The translations under genes were made by a program, and so were the position numbers. Below the pieces are notes generated by a model. It did no database searches. It had not been told where the DNA came from and worked only from the letters and a program-made list of their open reading frames with translations. A stretch of DNA of 64,000 nucleotides, taken from contig OZ024841.1 of the NCBI GenBank assembly GCA_964017145.1, positions 868,001 to 932,000 on the forward strand, given 5' to 3'. Origin of the DNA: Agrocybe praecox. Lineage: Eukaryota; Basidiomycota; Agaricomycetes; Agaricales; Agrocybaceae. How positions within the stretch are numbered: the first letter of the stretch is position 1; each line of letters starts with the position of its first letter. Shown one piece after another: positions 50,248-60,675 of the stretch.

Positions 50248-50682
50248 TTGTACTTTAAAAATATTATTATTTAACTCTCAAATATTTGTAGCATGTACAT
50301 TTCTTGACAATTCTTATGATCACGTAGTAGATACATGCATGATATCGCTCATAAATGAAGATCGACATTCTAATATAATTCACTAATGTAGAAAATATGT
50401 AACTCTAATGTACTCTAATAATCACGTCCACTGGCGGGGTAATTGGCCCCATAGTATTGACCGACTGCAATCGAACCTTCTCGCCAATGGAACGTCTACT
50501 CGTTATATATCATCTTCTCCTATCTTTTACAAGGAAATCATCAAGGTAAATTTTGGTATCTTGATTGCTTTCGAAGTGGTGGTCACTTATCTAATTCTCA
50601 GTCTACCAAAATCAATCTCATCGAGTGTATAAAAGCTTACCTTCCAGCAAGCTGTAGACCATAACCCCTCGACTACAATATC
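50248..50682. other. intergenic with HsbA-like promoter
   Basis: 3' flank of the kinase gene followed by the promoter of the secreted protein gene. No coding frame supported. Confidence 0.55.
50628..50634 (+). promoter_or_regulatory. TATA box of the HsbA-like gene
   Basis: TATAAAA, 49 bases upstream of the decisive ATG at 50683. Typical of highly expressed secreted-protein genes in fungi. Confidence 0.6.
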
Positions 50683-51418
50683 ATGAAGTTCTTTACTCAC
50701 TTCGCCATAATCTCTGCCGTCGTTGCCTCGGTTTTGAGCGCTCCAACCACTGGCACCGCTGTCGTTCAAGTTGTAGTTGAGCTTGATACAGTCAACAACC
50801 AAGTTGTGGCTCTCACCCAACTCACAGTCAATTTCAATGGCACTGCGGCTGCAGCACTGGTAAATACTGTTTTGCGACAATAAAGCAACGACTGCACACT
50901 CACTACTGCTACGGTATTTTAGCCCATTGAGAATGGTGCGATCAGTCTCATACGAGACACCAACGCTGTTGTTTCCCTTCTCAAAGTTCGTACTTATTTC
51001 CCTGCCAGCCTGTACTACGAACTTTATGCGTACGATTGATTTATGACTCTACAATAAACAGGCCATAGCTACACCTTTGAGCATTACCGACGGTACCACT
51101 GTCCTTAATGTAGTCAAGAACGGGGAGCCTAACATCGAGGCATGCCTGTCGGCCATCGTCAGCCAAAGAGCTGCGCTTGTTAAGCTTTCGCTCCAGGCGA
51201 CGGTTCACGCTACCTTGGTTAATCTGAACATCAGTGTTCAGACCCTTATTACGGCTTTAGTTGCAGTTGCACCCGTGCGTATGATTTTGGATCCGAATAC
51301 CATGGTATAAAGTTAACAAACTCACTTTCTATAGCCCTCACTCAAGTCCGAAAGTACGGCTCTGGGCGTCAAAGTCACTACCTCTTTAACCGCGGCTATA
51401 GCCGCCTACGCCGCGTAG
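50683..51418 (+). CDS. HsbA / cell-wall galactomannoprotein-like secreted protein
   Basis: Four exons, 50683-50859, 50923-50985, 51062-51274 and 51335-51418, each whole codons (all introns phase 0), give 178 residues. The leader MKFFTHFAIISAVVASVLSA is a signal peptide. The mature protein is an alternating helical, Ala/Val/Leu/Thr-rich chain with very few aromatics and one Cys: VVELDTVNNQVVALTQLTVN, NGAISLIRDTNAVVSLLKAI, RAALVKLSLQATVHATLVNL, LKSESTALGVKVTTSLTAAI. This is the pattern of the HsbA (hydrophobic surface binding protein A / galactomannoprotein) family, about 170-180 aa. These proteins are secreted, coat hydrophobic surfaces and can recruit hydrolases. Good family fit by length, leader and repeat of amphipathic helices. 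Confidence 0.75.
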
Positions 51419-53580
51419 ATGCATACCGGCATCTGGGAGCTCTCATTTTCTGAGAATTATCGGTTCCCAACCCAAAGACGTCATTTTTTTTGGGGGGGAA
51501 TGCACTGCTCTCTTCTTCTTTCTTTCTTCTTCTTCTAGAGTTTACACCCAGATTCAGAGTATATTTTCATCCGTATTGACAAGAGAATCACCCCCTTTAT
51601 ATCTCCTGGTCTGAGATTTTCATCGAAGAGGTTCTGTATGGGTATTTGACATAATCAAAGCTTCAAAAAAAAAAGATTGTGTAATTAGACAGGGGCTTAG
51701 CCGCACATGACACATACATCCATGATCCACGAGTGTTTAAATCAAACAAGGTTTGATGTTCGGTATTTCAGGGAGCGAACTTCAAGACGGTACTTATTTA
51801 TACATATCTAGCATGGTCTTTTTAGGTAGTATTTACAAATGCAGTTAGAGAGGCTGATAGAAAGTTGTGACGCTGACACTTGTTTAAAAAAGAGACGGTA
51901 TACCGTATACCGTAGATCCGTTGACTGGCACCAGTTTCGTCTGACTCTCTTGATAGTCATCAATATGATCAGTTTCGTGTGTGTGCCTGAAACGGCAAGT
52001 CTGTCGAGATATTACGTAATTTCTTATCCTGTCGTGCAGAGCTAAGTTTGTTGAGGCGGGGCGGAAAAGCAAGTTGACTTCCAACTGGCTAAGGCTGGTA
52101 CTACAAAAATACCGCGCAGTTCTTAGGTTCAACCTAGGTTAGTAGTTGCATTGAGAGTCAATGGTCCTATTTGCAAAAGTATAATGGTTGGATTTTCCAG
52201 AGCTGACCCGGAAGTAGAGATATATCTATTCAAAGAAAAAGAAAGAGGCCATCATGAATTTGGTGCAAGTACAACTTCAAAAAAGTCCTAATTTATAGAT
52301 GCCGTGTGCGGCAGTAATATCCTCCGGAAAATGCCGTCCTTGGTCAAGTCCGCACGTGAGGTAAATAACATGCTTGGCCGTCATAACCTTGTTTCAAACT
52401 TGTTTCGTCCATGCTTTACCTGCTTGGCAGTGGAGCAATGAAAAAGTCCGTGTGTGATATTTTACGACCTTAGGATTGATATTCTAACCTTCTTTGTAGC
52501 TACAGAGGACTCAGTACATGCTTATATCATGCTTTTTTGCGTCTATCAAGCTCTTAAAAGTTTGAGGTACCCATTCAAACTTTTGAAGACACATGACATC
52601 CACACATGGAATTCGATAACTGAGAAGAAGATTTACATAGCGGGGACGCCTGGTTGAATAATGAAGAAGGACGAAAACGGGTCCGAATCTTACGGAGGCA
52701 CTAGGAAGTATGAGGGGAATACGTATTTTTATCTCTTTGTTGACTCTTTTCACTGTTCACTATCCGTTTCCATCAAGAAGTTCACGGAATGTAAGGCTTT
52801 TCCGCCTGATTCTCGTAAGTCCCAATAAGCACAGAAACGGATGGCAGCGAGCTAGATCTCATGAATCTCACTCGAATAGGTGGCTTCACGTTCGTATGTG
52901 TCCCCAAATGATTCGTTATCTGGCCATCATCTAATGTTCTCCCCCCTAAAAGTTTGATGTGCTCTGACTGGCATGTGTACCTCGTTTCTTTGCTACCGAT
53001 GCTAGAATTGCAAGAACATCAACGGTGAAAACGACGGCTGATACACTCGATAAACCTTTAAACCTCGATCTTTCGACGTCAAGGCCTCTTTATCGATCTG
53101 TTCTTCGACCGCGTCGATAAGCGTTTTGTGGCTTAAATGTATATATATATCAGGAGCGCGCAGTGGATTTTACAGATACCGCCATCGTTCAGAAACCCGA
53201 CGGTAGGCGCGAAAACAGAAAATCCCGCTTGAACCGCTCTGGCGGGCCTATGAGCGCCGGCGCACTTACTCATACGCACGCAAGTCATGTCCTCGAACTA
53301 TTTATGTCGCTGAACGTGGGGGGAGTGAAATTATTGACGTAAGCTTCTTGATAATCGAAACTCCTCTATCTCCTTAAATCCGCTTCAGCCAACAGAATTT
53401 CAAGGCTGAATCATTGGTTCTATTCTCTATTCTGAAGGGATGTTTTTTTTCCAGGGTCTAAAATTGCTCGAATGCTATCTTAGAGGCTAATGGCAAGAAC
53501 CTCCACAGATACCCCGCTGTCTCTGATATGTCTCATGGTTTTGGTGTACAATTCACATAATCATTGCGCAGGTTGTTCCC
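51419..53580. other. intergenic, about 2.2 kb
   Basis: CT-rich and T-rich tracts just after the HsbA-like stop (51485-51540) fit its 3' UTR. The rest has only short frames with no signals. A weak ATG chain at about 53250-53340 (MSAGALTHTHASHVLELFMS) ends at a GTAAGC donor and might be a first exon of the uncertain gene to the right. Confidence 0.45.
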
Positions 53581-54153
53581 ATGAGACTGTGCCCACGAAC
53601 GGTCCGAGTGGCTAACCATCCAACCGAGTCTAAAGTACTGGATGTGGTATCTAACTCTCGCGTCAGACGAAAGCCACGTCAGAAATCATCTTTGAGAGAT
53701 ACGGATGGTACTCACCATCGTGATCTCTTGGCCATGATGAAAGCTACTGCGGTCAGTGACTTGGTTTATGCACTAAATCTTGAATGTCAACTGATTGCTA
53801 AGTTCATCTTAATTGCATTGGTTTGTGTATACCGCTTTACTCATTCTGTCGCCACTCTAGTTTTTGGGGTGCTGCGGGAACAGTCTAGCTGGCTTTGGGT
53901 GCAACCAAGAATACAATCCGGTATGTACAGTTTCCGAGATTGTTCTGAGCTGGTATTTCTTTAGGCAGTAAAAAGGTTCCATTCCCGGCTTCGCATTCGA
54001 TTGAAGAGGTGAAGCCCTCATGGTAAAGCCCCTATTTTTCATTAGAAGGCCAGAACCCGACGGTGATGTCACTTGGTTATTGGCGCGAAATAGTCGTTTA
54101 CGATTGACCTGTTTGGCGCTCTGCGATCCTGATCAGTCTGATCCTACTGAATA
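53581..54153 (+). CDS. uncertain gene of unknown function
   Basis: An ATG at 53581 opens a basic 57-residue frame (MRLCPRTVRVANHPTESKVL...LLAMMKATA) ending at a possible GTCAGT donor. Two competing continuations exist. One splices to FLGCCGNSLAGFGCNQEYNP and AVKRFHSRLRIRLKR and stops. The other uses the frame WLWVQPRIQSG/SKKVPFPASHSIEEVKPSW, then PEPDGDVTWLLARNSRLRL to a stop at about 54153, but needs an implausible 26-nt intron. One of them may be a broken gene. No family recognised. Confidence 0.25.
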
Positions 54154-54933
54154 GTATGACCAAGATCAGTATGGACGCGTAGCTCTAAAACGTATACCCC
54201 TTATATTGTGGCCAACCTACGTCGCCATGCGGTCATTATTGCAGCCTCATAGGACAGAATTACGCCAGTGATATTCAGCCATCTACGGGCACGCCAAGGT
54301 TTCGAGAGTGGCGTGTTTGTAAAATTCGCCGAGATACTTACTTTCGTCTCTCGCAAACATAGACGAGGAAACTTACTCACTCTGTTTACCAAATTAAGGA
54401 GTGGGGAAACTTCGGTCACCCGAAGTTTCCCCTCTGCAAACTGGGCCGTGAATTACTGTGAAGGTAAATGCTGTGGTCGGTTTGAGTTTTACACTATCTC
54501 AACCATCTCATAGTATCTTCATGGGGCTTTATGGAGCGACGTCATTTGAGAAAAAAATACGACGGAATGTGCTATCTTTTCCACCATCTATGGAGGAGAC
54601 ATGTTTGGAAACACCTCACAAATAAGCCCAACCGGCGGACGGATATGGATGCCACGAGTAGGGGCGAGATCTATTTTAATTGTCGGTCCGATCGTCGTTA
54701 TTATCTTGGAAAATGTCAAGCAACCCGGTGGCCGTTTTGAGTGGATTTGCTGAAATCGTTCACTGATTCATCTTCCAGTCTACTCAACATATCACAGAAG
54801 ATTTTGAATCTCGCATGTTTCCGTTAACTCCCCGAGAAACTTCTTGGACCAGTACTGCAAATATAGTTCCATCGCAGATCAGAACGTATAAAACCTCAAA
54901 TACTTGGCTTTCGAGTAATAACCAACCGGAAAG
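54154..54933. other. intergenic upstream of the WOPR gene
   Basis: Short frames on both strands with no splice logic. Long upstream regions are usual for WOPR regulators, so regulatory sequence is likely, but no specific site is identified. Confidence 0.45.
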
Positions 54934-56135
54934 ATGTACTCCTCACAGCCTCGTCCATACGGTCTCATCAAAGACACTGCCGTTACCCATCCTTCACTTC
55001 GTGAGTCAACACCTGTAGCTTCAATTCGGTCTACTTACTAGCGATTCCATTCTAGACATTCGCGACATACACGATGCACACGTCGTTCTGGAGGCAGTCA
55101 GACTGAATGTCTTGCCTTTATTGAAGCGCCGTCTTCTAGCGAGCGAGCGAGACGAACTAAGGAGCGGCCATGTATACGTTTGGGAAGAGGCTCAAGACGA
55201 CGGGGGCCTTCTGAGATGGACAGACGGTCGAAGATGGTGTGTATATTTTGACGTTCATATTATTACTCATTGTCTAACCTCGGAACACTACTAGGTCTCA
55301 AAGCAGAATGAGAGGAGACTATTTATTCTACGAGGAAAAGATTGAGACAACACAAGAGGAGAGAGACGCAAAAGCAGCGCGCAGGTAAACCAATCTCGAT
55401 ACCTTTAGGAGTGCGAATGGAATCTAATTATATTCTGCGTACAGAGCGCGTAGAGCGTCTGACCCGAATGCTATCGTGTCACCTCCTGTAAGACGAAAGG
55501 ACAGACCGTCAAAGCCGAATGGATTAACAAAACAAACGTACTCCGTCACCGTCAACCTCCCAGGTTATAGCGAGCCTCGGAAATGGCATGTGGTCGCGTA
55601 CTTCTCTGTTCGTAAAATTCTATATCCTATTTATAAGTCTTCCCTCTGACATGTCCGTCCTTTTTAGGGGGAAGATTATTCGCGCCTCCCAGTAATTGAG
55701 AACTACGCTTATCTCAGAAACATTCACCCTCCCAATGGAATCTTCTTCAGTAGCAAGGTTCTTTGCTCGAGGACAGACCGGTTCGCTTCATACTCGGACG
55801 AAAGTGAACCTCACGAGGATCCATACTACTCTGAAAGAACCCACGACTACCCACATTCTCCACATTCTCCACATTCTCCGCCATATACGTCTTCCCCATC
55901 CTTCTCACCCCCCGAGTCGCCACTTGTTTCGTCTGTCTACTCTCCACGACTTTCTCCCTCCCAGATCTCGAGCACTCCGCGAGTATCACTACCCCCAATT
56001 TCTTCCCTCGGGCCATATGAACGACGTCCCCAGCTCCCCCACATGCACACTAGCCCTGTGTATCCCAGCAGCCATTATGCACCGCTGTCGTCAGAAGACC
56101 GACGCGTACTGCAGAAGCTTAAAGTTGTTCTATGA
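54934..56135 (+). CDS. WOPR (Gti1/Pac2) family transcriptional regulator
   Basis: Five exons, 54934-55000, 55056-55236, 55295-55384, 55445-55607 and 55668-56135, sum to 323 codons (322 aa). The ATG at 54934 starts MYSSQPRPYGLIKDTAVTHP, beginning directly with WOPR box 1. Box 1 continues DIHDAHVVLEAVRLNVLPLL, LLASERDELRSGHVYVWEE and RWTDGRRWSQSRMRGDYLFY (the conserved RWTDGR.WS.SR core). After a basic linker, box 2 reads LTKQTYSVTVNLPGYSEPRK, WHVVAYFSGEDYSRLPVIEN. The C-terminal third is Ser/Pro-rich (HSPHSPHSPP repeats), a likely activation or regulatory region. WOPR proteins bind DNA in the nucleus and control morphological switching, sporulation or effector expression in fungi. Target genes cannot be read from this window. 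Confidence 0.93.
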
Positions 56136-57438
56136 CAGCGCTACGTCCTCCCTTTCAAAAATAATGAATAATTTATTATTATGGACATTTGGTACTTTTG
56201 AGATATATCTCATCGACATCTCCTGGTTTCAGTGTAATTTGAATGGACGTTTTCTGCTTTCGTGGTATTCATAGAGATTGACTGGGTCGTCTTTATGCTG
56301 GCTGGGGTTTTAATATGCATCATCTTTTTCCTTTTCCTTTCGGTGTAGTCGTGTATTTTATTGTAAACATGTATCAAATCAATTTCTTTTCCTCATTATC
56401 AACGTTCCATATCAATCCAAACTCCCAAGTCCAAAGTCGAGGAGACGCAATTATTCTGCTACACGACAGATACGGACGCGTTATTTCCTAAAACGGGTAT
56501 TTTTCGCTGTCTCTTCGGGAAATGAACACATTACTTAGTCGCCTTTTAATGATCTCGAGGGAGGAAAGAAGCAATTAAGGTCTTTCGAATGCCTAACTCC
56601 GTGTTCCTTGTTTGACCACATCTCTATAGAAGTCAAACATGAATGTATCCAGTACTTTACCCATGGTTCGCTTGGTTATGTCCGATGATGACCCGATAAT
56701 TGCCTGGGTGGACGGTAAAGGCGGGAACGGTGCTTTAGCAGCCGATCATCAACGCTCCCAGAGCTTATTTTGAGGGATGCCCCGATCGTCGCATGTTTGT
56801 ATTCGAGAACTCTCGGTGTAACGTCCAGCAAAAGTCCGCTTTAACGTTCGGTGATGCGCTTTTATATTACCGCATCAACTCTTGCTCGGACACGTCTCAG
56901 TCGATTAATTTTGTATATGCGGGAAAGATCATGAGTAATTGAGGTGTTCCGCTCGAGAATACGCCTGCGGCTTGTGAGGAGTAACTACCATATATACTCG
57001 TACCTTTCGTTCGGTTTCTTCCAAATTTTAGGAGGCTTGTGTATAACTTTACAGGTCAATTTCTGAAGTTCCGAGTCGGTAACTATTAACATCGTCGTCA
57101 AAAATAATTTAATGTGACTATGAATGTTACTCGCCTATAAAGGCTATGAAATTGGGAGCTTCCATTAAGAAAAGGTGGAATAAATCGGCCAGAAAATCTC
57201 CTAATTAATGAAGTCCCATTCATTCTCGCGTTCTTGATTTCTTAAATTAGACCAGGCACTAGCGTCTATTTTTATGCGCAGTATCATTAATAAACTCACG
57301 TGACTGTGTGAGCAACGCCTCGACAAGTGATGTAATCATCAGTCACATGTGAAATTCCGAGATGGTCCCGAATTTCGAAAACGATGTTTTTGAGCTAAAC
57401 CTTTACTGTCGTCTCGACATACAAAAATCTTATACAAC
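56136..57438. other. intergenic, about 1.3 kb
   Basis: 3' flank of the WOPR gene and promoter of DML1. AT-rich. I see no coding frame, repeat or RNA gene. Confidence 0.55.
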
Positions 57439-59498
57439 ATGAGGGAAATCTTATACATCCAGGCCGGAAATACCTCCAACTACGTCGGAACGCATTTTTG
57501 GAACACGCAAGAATGTTACATGTATTCTGAAAGTTCCGAAATTGACCCCAACGTCTCATTCTGTGAGAGCAATGCACAGGTATGTTCATATTTCTATTTC
57601 TCTATAGAATGGTCACACCCAAACTTAGGAATCTTCTCAGGAATCATCCACCTTATATCCTCGTCTCCTTACCTTTGACAGAAAATGTGTGTCTGTGGAG
57701 TGAACTGTCGCAAGCCAAGTTATGTTTAATTATATTCAGCCAATTTCGGGACCTTGGGGGACTCGAATGCAACGGAATCCAGCGATGGTCCAACTTCCTT
57801 GTGGTGAGTTTGGTTGTATTTAATGACGGAACACAAAAAGACTGATACTTCTTAAAAGGAGTGGAGAACTCACTGAGTACAGACAGGACAGAATTACCAA
57901 GTCTCGTTATCAAGTTCTTCTGGACGAGAGTCACGATGAGACTCTTCAAACAACATCCGCTAAAGATCAGAACCAAGACATTGGTGAAATCCGCTACTGG
58001 TCTGATTTTAGTCGTCTGTACTACCTTCCTAAGTCACTCCAGAGAATCCCAGATCCTCCTGACTGGGAAACAACCAACCCGAATTGGACTGAAGGACAGG
58101 AGTTTTTCGCGCGTTATAATGAGGTCTCTCTCAAAATACTTGAGGATTTATCGGAGATAACATTAACTCTCTTGTCAGGAGTCGGAGCTTATGGATGGAG
58201 CGCTGCGTCTTCTTGCGGAAGATTGCGACAATTTACAAGTTATTTTCCATTTCTTCGTCCTTCCTCTCCATTTTCTGATTGTGTATTCAGGGAATACAAG
58301 TCATCAATGATACGGATACTTTTGGGAGTTTCATGAGCTCTTTCTTCACATCTTTCAGGGATGACTATCACAAACTTCCTTCCTTCACCTTTCCCGTACT
58401 GTCAGGTGTTGCTACTGCACAAAAATATGACCGAGGTCAAGTGAGTCTCTTCCTTTGTCAAATTTTGACCTTGATGCTAATACCTCCTCGAATGCCAACA
58501 GACGAGACAGATCGTCAATGAAGCTCTATATTTACGGTCCCTGAATGACTATTCCTCAATGAACATTCTCATTCAAGAACCGAAGCTCTGGTCTGGCTCA
58601 GTGTGGAGTGGCGATATGAACGTTCCAGTTTGTCGATTCAGGCTAACCTTTTGACGAGGTCTGACACAGTGATGTAGGCTGATATTTATCACGAGTCTGC
58701 AGTTCTTTCGGCTCATGTTGAATCAGCCACCCTTCCCTTCCGGTGACTATTAGTTACTATTTTAACGATTCATTAACGTGACGAAATGTCAATTTTCTCA
58801 GTCTGACCGGGCGCCCGTATGATATTTCAAGTATATCCTCTCAGCTGAACTGGCGAGGAAGTTCTCCTTTCGGTGAACTAGGTGGAATTTTTCCCTTCTC
58901 TTCGTCATCCGACTTCCAAAAGAAATTGTACAACTTCTCATCTGACATCCCTATCGACGTGAGTGGCCTTTCAGCGGTCGAATGACACCCTTGCTAAAAT
59001 GTGATTGTTGATGACGACGTCAGTTTCCAAAATTATACGCACGACTAGATGTTACACGGGGTTTTTCGCCAGCCTCCCTGAACGCCTACGAGAAATGGGT
59101 GTCGGAGCATCGATCATCAGCCACATCTGCTCTATCACAGTCGAGTGGTCTCCTAATTCGTTGTCGCCTACTAACATAACCGTTCCCCATTTTCTAGTAT
59201 TCGCGGACCTTCATATCCTCTTCCGAGCTCCTTCCCTAGTATCAGTGTGCCGACATATCCAGAGGCCAAGGCCACCGGCGAATTTCCGTCCGCTCCACTT
59301 TACTCATCTCTCTACACAGGAAACAGCCTTGGTTCGGTCTTTGCTAACTATGCCTCTTCCCTCGAAAAGCTGGTAAAAACGCGCAACAGCGCTCTTCTAT
59401 CAACGGACGTTTCAGTGGACGACTTGAAAGATCTGGTAAACGATATATGGACTATGCACTACAACGCCTCCGAGAGCTCCACAGAGCTGGACCTTTGA
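57439..59498 (+). CDS. DML1: Misato/DML1, mitochondrial distribution and tubulin-like protein
   Basis: Eleven exons (57439-57579, 57641-57686, 57740-57803, 57859-58123, 58179-58238, 58291-58440, 58502-58627, 58678-58742, 58802-58958, 59024-59139, 59198-59498) total 497 codons (496 aa), the family size. Hallmarks in order: MREILYIQAGNTSNYVGTHF (the GTPase/tubulin-like N-terminus of Misato), TLYPRLLTFDRK/SNFGTLG, RYWSDFSRLYYLPKSLQRIP, WTEGQEFFARYNEESELMDG, LAEDCDNLQGIQVINDTDTF, DDYHKLPSFTFPVLSG, NILIQEPKLWSGSVW, LNWRGSSPFGELGGIFPF and GPSYPLPSSFP. In yeast DML1 is essential and acts in mitochondrial DNA inheritance and organelle partitioning. The exon 10 donor (CA/GTCGAG) is the weakest splice site; the choice is forced by phase. 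Confidence 0.92.
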
Positions 59499-60675
59499 AT
59501 ATCCCATACGAATTTATTCACAGTTTTTTTTACCATGATATGATGCAGTCTAGTAAAAGCAACAAGCTACGAGCCGTCATTGAAGCGACTATTACACCCT
59601 CCAAATGTTTCATATTTTGTTCTTTCCGAACTATACGGAGCTGGAATAAATTCGTGTCAAGCTTCGTCGGAATTATAAGTTCAGATTTTTCTCTTTTCCA
59701 AACGAGTAATCATGTCATACATATCAGAGAAACAATGTAGTCATCACTCCTGGGCATATACGGGTTTATGGCCTGGTATTAACTTTTTAGAAGTGGGAAG
59801 CAGTGATTGATTATACATACGACAATGTATATTTAGGTGAATTTTCCAGTCAACCATGCCGTCTACTCCCGACAAATATCGCGATAAAGCAATGAAACAA
59901 AATAAATTGAATATAAATTGAATTCCCTCGCTGTTCGAGAGAAAATTGTCCGACAGAACTTAGCACTTTCCACTGGAATAAGATCAGAAGAAACCGATCT
60001 AGCATCGCTCTTAATTAAACACATACATTCATACGTATGCGTTCCTGCTCGGTTTTCTTTTCAAAGTTTCCCCGGAGAATTGACGCGCTTGCGCACGCTC
60101 CTACAGGACTGCAAAGGTATCATGGGCCATGGCGGGCGCCGTAAGTTCGAAAATAGACTTTCTCTTGCCTGATCAAGGTTTTAACGCGTGATTTTCCTTA
60201 CTGGAGTGAATTCTCCATCACAATTCCTGATGCATTCCCGGGAACGCTTACTAAAAGTTTATGCTCAATGTGATGATAGGTGATACCTCGGAGAACAATA
60301 AATAGGACGGCAATAGCCATAGAAACTTGCAATTGGTCTTTCTTCCAAAATTTTGGCTTGATTGTTTGTTGATTCTCGAAGAACTGACGATAACGACGAA
60401 ACCGCAATACATACACATTATTTATACATTCAAGAGGGCGAAAGAAGAACGCTAAAATACATTTTACAGAGCGAGAAAACCCGAGAATGTGCAGAATAAA
60501 CGATGAGAAAATAAGACATGGTTGATTTTCATAAATAAAATTGGACAAGCGAAGTGTCTCTTCGTTTCGTATTAGTCCCACAGAAGTCACTCCCTAGTTG
60601 ACTCCCAATTTTCGGCTCGAAATGAGCCGAGCTTGTTCTACCTCGGAGTTGATCTATGTCATGCTTCTCTATCAG
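59499..60675. other. intergenic, tail-to-tail, about 1.2 kb
   Basis: Between the DML1 and 643-aa protein 3' ends. A minus-strand frame at 60198-60590 (130 codons, hydrophobic, AT-rich) has no domain or partner exons and is not called. Confidence 0.5.

Noticed and set aside
53600..53640. Short string resembling part of a tRNA D-arm (gagtggctaa)
   Set aside because: No matching acceptor stem, anticodon arm or T-arm can be folded around it.
60198..60590. 130-codon minus-strand hydrophobic frame
   Set aside because: AT-rich intergenic sequence with no family pattern and no linked exons.
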